From the NCBI RefSeq assembly GCF_000687535.1, contig NZ_JHWC01000012.1:1-54502 (forward strand): a stretch of DNA of 54,502 nucleotides. The letters are read 5' to 3'. This document shows positions 26,863-35,773 of this stretch, piece by piece; within the stretch, counting starts at the first letter, position 1; each line of letters begins with the position of its first letter. This DNA is from Helicobacter rodentium ATCC 700285. GTDB taxonomy: Bacteria > Campylobacterota > Campylobacteria > Campylobacterales > Helicobacteraceae. A program made the position numbers and the translations under genes. The notes beneath the pieces are model-generated. The model saw only the letters and a list, made by a program, of their open reading frames with translations, was not told the origin of the DNA and searched no databases.

Positions 26863-27381
26863 ATGATGTTTGGAGAGCCTCATAAATTTGCGATTTTTAT
26901 AAAAGTTGTGGAAGAGTGGAATGACAAACAATGTATAGCAAATTTTTATAATGGAATTTTATTTTATAGTGTAAATGGAAAACTTTTTCCAAATGAAATT
27001 ATTACAATGCCTTTAGGACACGAGATTGCCTCTTTAAAATTAAAATTAAACAATATACTTATTGATACGGAATTATTTAATATGGAATTAAAGTCTTTAG
27101 TTGAAAAATTAATTTATATTAGATTGATAGAATCTGAAGACACTTATAATAAATATTTTTTTGATATAACACCAAATAGCTCCAATGAATGTGAAAATGA
27201 TTTTAAAATATTTGCAGTTAGTAATGGCTATCAAGTGAGACTAATAGGAGTAAATAATTATAATTATTGTGATGTTATTAACAATAATTGCAATATTGAC
27301 AATATAGGAATATATGAGGCATTTATCAGTAAAACTGAATTAGATGATTTGATTTTAAAATTAGATTTAGCAAAGCTTTAA
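26863..27381 (+). CDS. Orphan Imm42-like immunity protein
   Basis: 172 residues from the ATG at 26863 (a TTG-initiated frame reaches back to 26803, but its extension is a Lys run with no support). The N-terminal pattern FGEPHKFAIFIKVVEEWN, then FYNGILFYSVNGKLFPNEI, resembles Imm42 immunity proteins of polymorphic toxin systems, as I remember the family. The second half (EAFISKTELDDLILKLDL at the end) is less distinctive. The gene is much more AT-rich than its neighbours, suggesting transfer. No toxin gene is adjacent. A nearby ribosome binding site is weak (AAAGG about 17 bases upstream). Confidence 0.6.
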   Translation: MMFGEPHKFAIFIKVVEEWNDKQCIANFYNGILFYSVNGKLFPNEIITMPLGHEIASLKLKLNNILIDTELFNMELKSLVEKLIYIRLIESEDTYNKYFFDITPNSSNECENDFKIFAVSNGYQVRLIGVNNYNYCDVINNNCNIDNIGIYEAFISKTELDDLILKLDLAKL

Positions 27382-27631
27382 AAAATATATTAAATAGCAA
27401 TAATTGTCGGCTACTTGAAATGCAAGAAAAACTTGCAGAAAAATAAAAAACAAAATAGGAGAATCGGTAAAGGAACAAAGATCTCTGAAGCTAAGCCGAA
27501 GGGAGCCTGAAAAATCCAAAAAAAGTAGAATCCCAATAAAGCCCTTTCGCGCAAGTTTTGGTTTGGCGGTATAGTGCTTTGTGTATAGAATATCAAAGCG
27601 GTGAGATTCTATGTGGATTTTTGTTGTTAAG
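27382..27631. other. 250-base gap without a supportable gene
   Basis: Minus-strand frames of 61-127 residues cross this stretch, but the longest runs into the real NifX-like gene and none has a credible start with a ribosome binding site. The sequence GGAGCCTGAAAAATCC with GCTAAGCCGAAGG nearby looks like an intergenic repeat fragment, which I could not verify. Confidence 0.4.
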
Positions 27632-28018
27632 TTAGAGTTTAATGAATTTAAAGGAATCTTGAGCGTTTTGGCAGGTTGAATCCATTTTGCAAATCTTGAT
27701 TCCCTTTTCATTAAAAACACGCGCAGTATTGGGACAGGCTTTTTTAACAAGCACTACTGCACAATCTTTGATGATTTCACCTAGTATATTGTGTTCTTGT
27801 TTGTGCGCAATTTGTTCCTCTGCACTCATTTCCTCATCTTTATGTGAGCAACCCTCGCTTGCATTGGTGTTGCCTCGTGGATTTTCGCGTAACTCTAGTA
27901 AATCCATCTTTTTAAACATTCCAGCTCCTTTTTGCTCAAAGACTGCAAAAAGGGGTGTATGTCCTGTGTTGCCAAAGATTTTTAAACTCTCATCATATAC
28001 GGGGACTGCTATTTTCAT
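27632..28018 (-). CDS. NifX/NifB-type iron-molybdenum cofactor domain protein
   Basis: 128 residues beginning MKIAVPVYDESLKIFGNTGH, the usual opening of the dinitrogenase iron-molybdenum cofactor (NifX/NafY) fold. The middle carries Cys and His residues (GCSHKDEE ... HKQEHN), and the end has the family's KKACPNTARVFNEKGI segment. In organisms without nitrogenase such proteins are thought to handle metal or iron-sulfur clusters; no nif gene is nearby. Last gene of the fbp-metG run; AAAGGA precedes the ATG, 9 bases after the preceding gene. Confidence 0.82.
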   Translation of the reverse strand: MKIAVPVYDESLKIFGNTGHTPLFAVFEQKGAGMFKKMDLLELRENPRGNTNASEGCSHKDEEMSAEEQIAHKQEHNILGEIIKDCAVVLVKKACPNTARVFNEKGIKICKMDSTCQNAQDSFKFIKL

Positions 28019-28027
28019 TGGATTCCT

Positions 28028-29137
28028 TTATTTGTTTGTATCTTTTGATTCTATTTCTAAATGTGCGTATTCAAACAAGCTTTGTTCTTGGGCGTTGTTG
28101 ATGAATCTTTCCTCAAATATTTCCGTCTTTACTCCCAAGATTAATGCAAAATTGTATTTTTCGTGGATTAGCTGCTCAAATAATTCTTGATGAGTTTCAA
28201 AGCAGCGCACTTCTGCATAAGGAGCGTAAATTTCTTGATAAATTCGCGGGACAAAGAGCATTAAACGCGCCCATTTGGCATACATTGTAAAATAGGCTAA
28301 ATATTGTTCGTAAAGTTTTGTGTCCATACAGGCTAGTAAAACCCTATTTGTAGTTCCGGGTTTAGAAATGAAACCTCGCTCGTCTAAATAGAGAGGTTTA
28401 AAGCTTGAGATTCCCACTAGATTCTCCATAGCAACTGCCGATGAATACTCCTCGCAGAATCTCAATACGCGTGCAAGGGGTTGAATAAAAAGTTTTGGCA
28501 ATGGAATCTCATAGTCAAGAGTTTTATAAAATATTTTGATTCCAAAGAGTGAATAGGAATTAATCGCAAAAGGCAAATCCTCGTCATTAAGCCTTTCTTG
28601 TGGCAAGAGTTTAATCTCTTGTTGGTTTTTGGGTAAAGCACCTAAGTTGATTTGCGTGTTACAATATAAAATGTAGGCGACATCGCAAGTGAGAATATAA
28701 TGAATGAGTTTTACAAGTGAGCCACAATAGCAACCTAGATTTTTCTTTGGGATAATGATTTGCGAGGCAATTTGGTATTCATCAGAGTTAAGTAAAAATA
28801 AAATTTTATTCCCAACGATTAAATAGTGCCGCATAATTCGGACTAAGGATTGCTCTAAATCCTCTACACTAATCCAAGCTACTTCAGAATCGCTCATTGC
28901 AATATTGCCACTAAAAAGAATCCCGAATGCACCTTTTTGCACTGCTTCCACAATTTCTTTTTCGGATTCTTCTGTGGATTTTTTGGAAGTATGCGCTACA
29001 AACAAACTTCCCTTTTTGACTTCGCTTACTTCATCGCAGATTTGATTAAAAAAAGAAATACTTGGTTGATTCAACAAAGTTCCAAATGCAATTTCTACTA
29101 TCTCATTGACGCTAATTTGGATTTCCTTTTTTTTCAT
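28028..29137 (-). CDS. Conserved protein with MurF N-domain-like region
   Basis: 369 residues, function unknown. The opening part (DEVSEVKKGSLFVAHTSKK, then IVEAVQKGAFGILFSG) resembles the UDP-substrate-binding N-domain of Mur ligases, especially MurF. The P-loop GTTGKT of the ATPase domain is absent, so it cannot be an ordinary ligase; the corresponding place reads IPKKNLGCYCGSLVKLI. The C-terminal ~150 residues show an alpha/beta pattern without recognised motifs. It starts 9 bases after metG on the same strand and is probably co-transcribed with it. Confidence 0.72.
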   Translation of the reverse strand: MKKKEIQISVNEIVEIAFGTLLNQPSISFFNQICDEVSEVKKGSLFVAHTSKKSTEESEKEIVEAVQKGAFGILFSGNIAMSDSEVAWISVEDLEQSLVRIMRHYLIVGNKILFLLNSDEYQIASQIIIPKKNLGCYCGSLVKLIHYILTCDVAYILYCNTQINLGALPKNQQEIKLLPQERLNDEDLPFAINSYSLFGIKIFYKTLDYEIPLPKLFIQPLARVLRFCEEYSSAVAMENLVGISSFKPLYLDERGFISKPGTTNRVLLACMDTKLYEQYLAYFTMYAKWARLMLFVPRIYQEIYAPYAEVRCFETHQELFEQLIHEKYNFALILGVKTEIFEERFINNAQEQSLFEYAHLEIESKDTNK

Positions 29138-29146
29138 AGATTCTCC

Positions 29147-31087
29147 TTAGCTAATTGGACTTCCATTGTCTTTGAAGTCTTGCGGTGAAATGAGAGCTAA
29201 TCCTTTGCTGTCTTTTGCCGCTAGAATCATACCTTCGCTTAATTCCCCCATAAGCTTGGCGGGTTTGAGGTTAGCAACGACACAAACCTGTTTGCCTATT
29301 AGGCTTTGTGGATTGTAATAGGCTTTGATTCCGGCTAAGATTTGTCGCGTTCTTTTCTCTCCTAAATCTACTTGGAGCTTTAAAAGCTTTTCACTTTTGG
29401 GTAACCATTCTGCATTCACAATCGTGCCGATTTTAATTTGTATCTTTTGAAAATCCTCTTTACTAATTGGGTTTGCGATTTCTATCTCTGCTTTGGATTC
29501 TTGAGTGTTGTTTTCAAGCAAAACATTTTCTACTTTTGGAAATAATGCCGAAATTGTTTCGCATTGTATTTGTGTGAGTAATTCACCCGCAAGGATAAAT
29601 TTTTGATAGTTCTGTGATTCTGCTTTTAAGCCAAATACATTGAGGATAGATTCTGCACTTTTAGGCATACAAGGAGAGAGACAAAGGGCAGATTTAATAA
29701 GTAGATTTGCAATAAACACAAGCAACTCCGCAACTTCTTCATTTTTGCCCTCTTTAGCCAGTCTCCAAGGCTCTTTTTTGGCTATGATTCCATTTCCCAA
29801 ACCAAAAAGCGTCCAAAGCTCCTCTAAATAACGATGGATTTGAACTGCGTCCATATAGCCCTCTAGGCTTTTTAAGACCTTATCTACTTGTGAAAGCTCT
29901 AAATGATAATGCTCCTTAAAGTGAGTTGAATCTACTTTTAAATGGTTGTTGAAATATTTGGCACTCATACCCAAAAAGCGATTCAACAAGTTACCTAAAT
30001 CATTGCTTAAATCAGAGTTAATCCTTTCGATGAGGGCTTTTTGTGAAAAATCCCCGTCTTGTCCAAAAGGTACTTCACGCAAAACGAAATATCGGAAGCA
30101 ATCCAATCCATAAGAATCCACGACTTCTTTTGGATTGACAACATTGCCAATACTCTTGCTCATTTTTTTACCCTCTTTTGTCCACCAGCCGTGTGCTGCA
30201 ATATGGTGCGGCAAGGGTAAATCCAAACTCATCAAAAATGCAGGCCAATAAATTGCGTGGAATCGCAAAATATCTTTTCCTACGATGTGATAATCTGCCG
30301 CCCAAAAATCCATTTTATTTTCTAAAGTATTGCAGAATCCCAATGCGCTAAGATAATTTATCAAAGCATCTAGCCAAACATACATTACATGTTTTGCGTT
30401 GTTTGGGTCTTTGTCTATTAAGGCTTGAGGTAATTTAATCCCCCAATCAAAGGTGGTGCGCGTGATAGATAAATCCTCTAGTCCCATTTTGATAAAATTA
30501 ATAACTTCGTTGCGGCGGAATGTTGGTAAGATAAAATCGGGGTGTTCCTCATAGAATCGCAATAGTCTTTCACTATAAGCACTAAGCCTGAAGAAATAGC
30601 TTTCCTCTTTTAGTAAAATAATCTCCTTGCCACAATCGGGGCAACATTTTTCGTTGATAAGTTGGAATTTTGTAAAGAAAGATTCGCAAGAAACACAATA
30701 ATTTCCCTCATATTCACCTTTGTAAATATCGCCTTTTTCAAACATCTTTAAAAATGCAACTTGGGCAGTTTGAATATGGTAATCGTCTGTTGTGCGGATA
30801 AAATGATTGTAGCTGATTCCAAATTCGTCCCAAAGATTTTTGAATTTTTGTGCGATTTCATTGACATATTCTTGGGGATTCTTTCCATTTTTTTTAGCGG
30901 ATTGTTCAATCTTTTGTCCGTGCTCGTCTGTGCCGGTTAGACAAAAGACATCTTTGCCTTTTAGTCTCGCAAATCGTGCAAGGGTATCCACGATAATGGT
31001 CGTATAGGCGTGTCCGATATGCGGAATATCATTTACATAATAAATGGGAGATGTGATATAAAATTTAGAATTCAAAACTGCCTCCAT
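29147..31087 (-). CDS. metG: Methionyl-tRNA synthetase
   Basis: Class I aminoacyl-tRNA synthetase that charges tRNA-Met. HIGH is at residues 23-26 (NDIPHIGHAYT) and KMSKS at about 308 (KKMSKSIGN). The connective domain has four zinc-type cysteines (CVSC ... CCPDC). The C-terminal ~110 residues are a Trbp111-like tRNA-binding domain (KIGTIVNAEWLPKSEKLLKL), giving 646 residues. The ATG at 31087 lies inside the end of the Cys4 gene, with AAAGG upstream, so translation may be coupled. Confidence 0.97.
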   Translation of the reverse strand: MEAVLNSKFYITSPIYYVNDIPHIGHAYTTIIVDTLARFARLKGKDVFCLTGTDEHGQKIEQSAKKNGKNPQEYVNEIAQKFKNLWDEFGISYNHFIRTTDDYHIQTAQVAFLKMFEKGDIYKGEYEGNYCVSCESFFTKFQLINEKCCPDCGKEIILLKEESYFFRLSAYSERLLRFYEEHPDFILPTFRRNEVINFIKMGLEDLSITRTTFDWGIKLPQALIDKDPNNAKHVMYVWLDALINYLSALGFCNTLENKMDFWAADYHIVGKDILRFHAIYWPAFLMSLDLPLPHHIAAHGWWTKEGKKMSKSIGNVVNPKEVVDSYGLDCFRYFVLREVPFGQDGDFSQKALIERINSDLSNDLGNLLNRFLGMSAKYFNNHLKVDSTHFKEHYHLELSQVDKVLKSLEGYMDAVQIHRYLEELWTLFGLGNGIIAKKEPWRLAKEGKNEEVAELLVFIANLLIKSALCLSPCMPKSAESILNVFGLKAESQNYQKFILAGELLTQIQCETISALFPKVENVLLENNTQESKAEIEIANPISKEDFQKIQIKIGTIVNAEWLPKSEKLLKLQVDLGEKRTRQILAGIKAYYNPQSLIGKQVCVVANLKPAKLMGELSEGMILAAKDSKGLALISPQDFKDNGSPIS

Positions 31088-31427
31088 TGCCTTTGTTCAT
31101 ACTCAAATAAACCGCCTTCACATAGGCATTACGCTCTTCACATTCCAAGATTTCTGCACATTTTAGGCAACTTAAAATCCCTTTTTTGTTTTGACAAGCT
31201 TGAAGTTCGTTTTGCCTCTGTTTTAAGTTTTCTTGTGTTATCTGTTCAAACCTCTCTTTTTTGGCGCACCCTAGCACATTTTTGCAAAACATACAACTTG
31301 CAGTTTGGTTTTGGGTTTGACAATCTTTAATTTCTTTTAATGCAATGTCTATTTCTCCTACTTTAAGTGTTGGAATGCCTATTGGTTGTGGGCTATTTTG
31401 TAAATGATTTTCAAGATTTGCTGACAA
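31065..31427 (-). CDS. Small protein with two identical-spacing Cys4 modules
   Basis: 120 residues, unrecognised. It contains two modules with exactly the same spacing, C-x8-C-x2-C-x5-C: CQTQNQTASCMFCKNVLGC and CQNKKGILSCLKCAEILEC. Each has four cysteines, enough for a zinc or iron-sulfur site, and the modules are joined by a charged helix. No signal peptide. It overlaps fbp by 17 bases upstream and metG by 23 bases downstream, so it is tightly placed in the operon. A metal-binding role is inferred from the cysteines only. Confidence 0.8.
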   Translation of the reverse strand: MSANLENHLQNSPQPIGIPTLKVGEIDIALKEIKDCQTQNQTASCMFCKNVLGCAKKERFEQITQENLKQRQNELQACQNKKGILSCLKCAEILECEERNAYVKAVYLSMNKGNGGSFEF

Positions 31428-32304
31428 ATTCTATTTCCTCCGTGCTACCAAAAAAGCAAGGTGTAGTATCATGTAAATGTTGTGGTGTAAGCTCCAAAAG
31501 ACGTTTAGCTTTCTCTTGTGGTTGTGCATTTTCGTTGATACAAATTGCCTTACCCCCTGCTTTTTCAAAAATGAAAGCAAAAGGGAATACCTCAAAAAGC
31601 ATTCTAAGTTTGCCTTTGGGTGCATCACTCGTGCTAGGATAAGAGAAAATCCCTCCCCCTTTTGCTAAGATATGATGCAAATCTGGCACCATTCCGCCAC
31701 TATATCTTAAGCGATACCCCTTGTTAAATAAGGATTCCACTTTTTCCTTGTGGGATTTGCTCCAATTCTTTTGTGTGCCACCTGTGGCATTTATTTTGCC
31801 TTTAGAGGAGAGCTTTAGGGTTTTTTGTGGTTGAAATTTCTCTCCATTATAGACAAAATACTCTACACCTTCTTTAAAGATAGAAGCAAATCCGATTCCA
31901 ATTACCATACCATAGAGAATATATGCGCTTGCGATGAGGTTTTGCGGTAAAAATTCCCCTTGATAAATTCCAAAAATACTTCCCACACTAAGGTTTGCGC
32001 CCATTAAAGAAGAGCCGTCTAAAGGGTCATAGGCAATGCTATAAATACCCTTTTCGTGTAATTGAATTGCATTTTCTTGCTCTTCGCTACAAATTTGTTT
32101 GATAATTTGTAAGTCTTTAAAGCAGTTTTGCAAAATTTCATCTGCTTTAATATCGGCTTCTAGTTGCGTGTCCCCCGTGGTATTTGTGCTTTGTGCGTAT
32201 TCCCCTAAGCTTTGTTTGAGAGTTTCATAAATGGGCAAACTAGCAGATTGGATTTGTGTTAAAATTAACTCTAAATCACTTATTGAATCTGCATTTGTAT
32301 TCAT
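31411..32304 (-). CDS. fbp: Fructose-1,6-bisphosphatase class I
   Basis: Hydrolyses fructose 1,6-bisphosphate in gluconeogenesis. The metal-binding motif is visible near residue 95 as YDPLDGSSLMGANLSVGSIF, preceded by the CSEEQENA acidic segment. Later, RYSGGMVPDLHHIL and ANLECF-like regions complete the sugar phosphate site. 297 residues is slightly shorter than the E. coli enzyme (332). It is the first gene of the fbp-Cys4-metG run and diverges from rpe. Confidence 0.94.
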   Translation of the reverse strand: MNTNADSISDLELILTQIQSASLPIYETLKQSLGEYAQSTNTTGDTQLEADIKADEILQNCFKDLQIIKQICSEEQENAIQLHEKGIYSIAYDPLDGSSLMGANLSVGSIFGIYQGEFLPQNLIASAYILYGMVIGIGFASIFKEGVEYFVYNGEKFQPQKTLKLSSKGKINATGGTQKNWSKSHKEKVESLFNKGYRLRYSGGMVPDLHHILAKGGGIFSYPSTSDAPKGKLRMLFEVFPFAFIFEKAGGKAICINENAQPQEKAKRLLELTPQHLHDTTPCFFGSTEEIEFVSKS

Positions 32305-32345
32305 TTGTTGCTCCCTTCTTGTCTCAAAAATAACAAAATTTTTGT

Positions 32346-32351
32346 ATTATA
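32346..32351 (-). promoter_or_regulatory. -10 element of fbp
   Basis: TATAAT on the minus strand 42 bases before the fbp ATG at 32304. Confidence 0.5.
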
Positions 32352-32405
32352 GCTTAATTTTGTGGATTTCGTGGCTATTTTAGGGCAATATTTATAGTTT
32401 TTTGC

Positions 32406-32411
32406 TACAAT
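32406..32411 (+). promoter_or_regulatory. -10-like element of rpe
   Basis: TACAAT 30 bases before the rpe ATG at 32441. Confidence 0.4.
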
Positions 32412-32440
32412 TTTGGCTGATTTTGCTTCAAGGGGATTTG

Positions 32441-33076
32441 ATGCTCGTTGCGCCAAGTATTCTTTCTGCAGATTTTGGAAAGTTGGAATCTGAAATAAAA
32501 GCCATTTGTGATGCGGGTTGTGATTTTGTGCATATTGATGTAATGGACGGACATTTTGTGCCAAACCTTACACTAGGACCTGTTGTAGTTCAATCTGTTG
32601 CAAAAGTTGCAAATAAACCACTAGATATTCACTTAATGGTGCAAAATAATAGTTTTTTTGTGGAGCTTTTTGCGCCCTTTAAGCCCGAATTTATTTCTTT
32701 TCATATTGAAGAAGAAAAACACGCCAATTCTTTAGCGCAAAAAATTCGTGGGCTTGGTATAAAACCCGCAATTGTGTTAAATCCTCATACAAGCTTGGAT
32801 TCCATAGAATATTTGTTGGAATTTATAGATATGGTGTTGTTAATGAGCGTGAATCCGGGATTTGGTGGGCAGAAATTTATCCCTAATGTGTTGGACAAAA
32901 TTAAAGCCTTAAAAGACAAGATAGAATTACGCAATCCAAATTGTCTCATTGAAGTAGATGGCGGTGTGTGTGATAAAAATATAGAATCTCTAAAAAACGC
33001 TGGTGCAGATATTGTTGTAGCGGGTAGTTATGTCTTTAGCGGAGATTATAAAGAGCGCATAGAGAGTTTGAGATAA
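32441..33076 (+). CDS. rpe: Ribulose-phosphate 3-epimerase
   Basis: TIM-barrel enzyme of the pentose phosphate pathway that interconverts ribulose 5-phosphate and xylulose 5-phosphate. VAPSILSADFGKLESE opens the protein, with the metal-binding HIDVMDGHFVPNLTLGP, the MSVNPGFGGQKFIP phosphate loop and EVDGGV all present. 211 residues. A frame starting at 32402 exists, but the ATG at 32441 has AGGGGA 6 bases upstream and gives the normal N-terminus. Divergent from fbp, convergent with livF. Confidence 0.96.
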   Translation: MLVAPSILSADFGKLESEIKAICDAGCDFVHIDVMDGHFVPNLTLGPVVVQSVAKVANKPLDIHLMVQNNSFFVELFAPFKPEFISFHIEEEKHANSLAQKIRGLGIKPAIVLNPHTSLDSIEYLLEFIDMVLLMSVNPGFGGQKFIPNVLDKIKALKDKIELRNPNCLIEVDGGVCDKNIESLKNAGADIVVAGSYVFSGDYKERIESLR

Positions 33077-33126
33077 TTGCAAGATTTATTTCTTGTAAGG
33101 GATTAATGGGGTAGATAATGACATTT

Positions 33127-33822
33127 TTATCCCCCTAAATAAAGTTTTTTGATTTCTTTATCTTCTAAAAGATTTTGTGCGGAATCCTCCCTTACAATTT
33201 TGCCATTTTCTAGCACATACGCGCGATTAGCAACTTTAAGTGCAGCAAAGGCGTTTTGCTCTACTAGCAGAATCGTGATTCCATTTTCTCTTAAATTTAA
33301 AAGAATCTCAAAAAGCTCTCCCACAACTTTGGGTGCAAGTCCCAAGCTTGGTTCATCAAGCATTAAAAGCTTTGGTTCGCTCATTAAAGCCCTAGCAATA
33401 GCTAACATTTGTTGTTCGCCACCACTCATCGTTCCCGCCATTTGCTTCTCGCGTTCTTTTAATCGTGGAAAAAGTTTATACATTTTTTCGCGCATTACTT
33501 CAAAGTTCTCATCGTTGTGGTAAGCACCCATTCGGAGATTTTCATCTACACTAAGATTTGTAAAAATTTTTCTCCCTTCTGGCACAAGTGCGATTCCACG
33601 CTGAATAATCTTATGTGTAGGGATTGAGGAAATATTTGCCCCAAAGAATCGGACTTTACCCTTTGTTTTGACGCTATGCACGATGCCATTAAGAGTAGAG
33701 GTTTTGCCTGCGCCATTGCTTCCAATAAGAGTAATGATTTCGTGCTCTTCAATATGAAAATTAATACCTTTTAATCCGACAATTAAGCCATAATTCACTT
33801 GTAAATTTTCAATTTGTAACAT
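33127..33822 (-). CDS. livF: Branched-chain amino acid ABC transporter ATPase LivF
   Basis: One of the two ATPase subunits of the LIV importer. Walker A is IGSNGAGKTSTLNG, the signature TMSGGEQQMLAIARAL, and Walker B LLMLDEPSLGLAP; these are the typical LivF forms. 231 residues. The longer frame to 33903 would reach far into livG; the ATG at 33822 has GGGGGA upstream and leaves a 14-base overlap with livG. Last gene of livKHMGF. Confidence 0.95.
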   Translation of the reverse strand: MLQIENLQVNYGLIVGLKGINFHIEEHEIITLIGSNGAGKTSTLNGIVHSVKTKGKVRFFGANISSIPTHKIIQRGIALVPEGRKIFTNLSVDENLRMGAYHNDENFEVMREKMYKLFPRLKEREKQMAGTMSGGEQQMLAIARALMSEPKLLMLDEPSLGLAPKVVGELFEILLNLRENGITILLVEQNAFAALKVANRAYVLENGKIVREDSAQNLLEDKEIKKLYLGG

Positions 33823-34585
33823 AGAAATCCCCCAAATAAGCAGCAATGACTTCTTCGTCGTTGATAGCCTCCTTAGGTGTGCCACTAAAGAGTTTTTTGC
33901 CATAATCTAGCACCAAAACCTGTTCGCAAAGTTGATTAACAAAAGGCATATCGTGTTCAATAAGCAATACACTCAAATCAAAATCCTTTTGCATTTTTAG
34001 GATAAGCTCACATAATTCCTGCGTCTCCTTAGGATTCATACCGGCAGCAGGTTCATCTAGCAATAACAGCTTTGGGCTGGTTGCTAAGGCTCTTGCAATT
34101 TCTACTTTGCGACTATCGCCATAACTCAAAGCATTCGCATTGAGATTCCGCTTATCTGCTATTCCCATATAATCTAAAATCCATTCCGCGTATTCTTTGA
34201 TTCGTTTTTCCTCTCTAAAATATCTTCCTACACGAAATGCCGCTTCAAAAAAGCCATATTTTGCATTATTATGCAAACCAATTAGCACATTATCTAGCAC
34301 ACTCATAGAAGTAAAAAGTCGGATATTTTGAAAAGTGCGCGCAATCCCTAGATTTACAATTGTATTTGGTTTGTATTTAGAGATATTTTTGCCTAGAAAA
34401 TGCACTTTTCCACTACTAGGCTTGTAATTTGCGGTGATAATGTTAAACATTGTTGTTTTGCCTGCTCCATTTGGACCAATCAACCCAAAAATTTGCTTGG
34501 ATTCCACTTGAAAGCTTACATTGTCAATCGCCTTTAAACCGCCAAAGGCAATGCTGACATTCTCAAGCTCTAAAATAGCCATCAT
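33809..34585 (-). CDS. livG: Branched-chain amino acid ABC transporter ATPase LivG
   Basis: Partner ATPase of LivF. Walker A IGPNGAGKTTMFNI, signature ALSYGDSRKVEIARAL, Walker B LLLLDEPAAGMNP, and the LivG-specific IARTFQNIRLFTSMSVLDN region. 258 residues; the first two codons are both ATG (34585 and 34582). Overlaps the end of livM by 1-4 bases. Confidence 0.95.
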   Translation of the reverse strand: MMAILELENVSIAFGGLKAIDNVSFQVESKQIFGLIGPNGAGKTTMFNIITANYKPSSGKVHFLGKNISKYKPNTIVNLGIARTFQNIRLFTSMSVLDNVLIGLHNNAKYGFFEAAFRVGRYFREEKRIKEYAEWILDYMGIADKRNLNANALSYGDSRKVEIARALATSPKLLLLDEPAAGMNPKETQELCELILKMQKDFDLSVLLIEHDMPFVNQLCEQVLVLDYGKKLFSGTPKEAINDEEVIAAYLGDFYVTN

Positions 34586-35763
34586 TGCCTCCTTTTAAAC
34601 CATCTCATCTTTGTAGGATTCAAGTCCCAAAGCTCGTTTTTGCCCATAATGCCTTCTCTTGCAAAAAGCATAATAGTAAGCAAAATAAGAGAGAAAAACA
34701 CCATTCTAAGTCCGGGATATGAACCAAAATCGTTCCCAAAAAATACCAAAGGCTGGTCAAGGAATCTAAGCCACTCACCTCCGCCAATGACTAAAATTGC
34801 CCCTAGAATCGCACCTGTGGTGCTTCCCAATCCGCCAAGCACAATAATGATCAAGAGTTGAAATGTTAGCTCAAAGCCAAAGATTTTTGGATCAATTGTT
34901 GTGAGCCAAACCGCCATTAATCCACCCCCAATTCCCTCTAAAAATGCGCTTGTGCTAAAGGCGAATGTTTTGATTTTAAAAGTATTCACTCCCATTGCAA
35001 TCGCCGCATCTTCATCATCACGCACCGCTTTCATTGCGCGTCCATATTTAGAATACACGATTTGTAAAATTAAAATCACAGAAGCAGTAGCAAAAATCCC
35101 GCTCCAAAAAAACACTGTGATGTTTGCGCCATTGCTAAAGGCGTGGCTGTAAAGAAAACCAAAAAAATCTTTAAAAGGTAAATCGCTTATGCTAAGATTT
35201 AAAAGCAATTTCTCAATTGCGCCAACGATAGAATCGTGATTGTTTGGAATCTCATTTAAACCAATCGCGCCGTTTGTCCATTCTGGATTATTGATAGCTA
35301 AGATTTTGATAATAAAGCCAAAACCAAGCGTAACAATGGCTAAATAATCCCCGCGCACACGAAATACAGGAAAAGAAAGCAGAATCGCAATAATAGCTGC
35401 TACGATTCCGCTACAAAACAAAGCGGGAAGTAACTCGCTATACATACTTAAGACAAAAGGGTGAGGGTCTGCTAGCTGAAACATACTCCATTTTAAGTCG
35501 GAATCCAAGAGCATTAATGCGGTGATATATGCTCCAATTGCAACAAATCCATTGGGTTCTAATGAAAGTTGTCCCGTAACGCCATTGATGAGATTATAGC
35601 TTACTGCTAGAATAACAAAAATCAAAATATTGTTAAAGATTCTAAGTGCGTAATCTCCAAGCAAACATTGTGCTGTAAAAATCACACAAATCGCAAAGAA
35701 ATAAATGATAAAATGGAATCCTAAAGTCGCTGTTGTCGGATTATTTGCATAAAATTTTAACAT
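34582..35763 (-). CDS. livM: Branched-chain amino acid ABC transporter permease LivM
   Basis: Integral membrane subunit, 393 residues, with about ten hydrophobic segments. The N-terminal NLINGVTGQLSLEPNGFVAIGAY and RVRGDYLAIVTLGFG are the conserved LivM blocks, and the cytosolic loop contacting the ATPase reads AVRDDEDAAIAMGVN. Ten bases downstream of livH. Confidence 0.95.
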   Translation of the reverse strand: MLKFYANNPTTATLGFHFIIYFFAICVIFTAQCLLGDYALRIFNNILIFVILAVSYNLINGVTGQLSLEPNGFVAIGAYITALMLLDSDLKWSMFQLADPHPFVLSMYSELLPALFCSGIVAAIIAILLSFPVFRVRGDYLAIVTLGFGFIIKILAINNPEWTNGAIGLNEIPNNHDSIVGAIEKLLLNLSISDLPFKDFFGFLYSHAFSNGANITVFFWSGIFATASVILILQIVYSKYGRAMKAVRDDEDAAIAMGVNTFKIKTFAFSTSAFLEGIGGGLMAVWLTTIDPKIFGFELTFQLLIIIVLGGLGSTTGAILGAILVIGGGEWLRFLDQPLVFFGNDFGSYPGLRMVFFSLILLTIMLFAREGIMGKNELWDLNPTKMRWFKRRQ

Positions 35764-35773
35764 CTCTTAATCC

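Noticed and set aside
27367-27750. Minus-strand 127-residue frame, and a 61-residue frame inside it (27411-27596)
   Set aside because: It overlaps the NifX-like gene in another frame, has no ribosome binding site and no family resemblance; low-complexity hydrophobic sequence of non-coding DNA.
32301-32564. Minus-strand 87-residue frame over the rpe start
   Set aside because: It lies opposite the well-supported 5' end of rpe and covers both promoters; no ribosome binding site.
33077-33126. Possible hairpin between rpe and livF (GGGG...CCCC)
   Set aside because: The stem is interrupted by a bulge of several bases; support is too weak.
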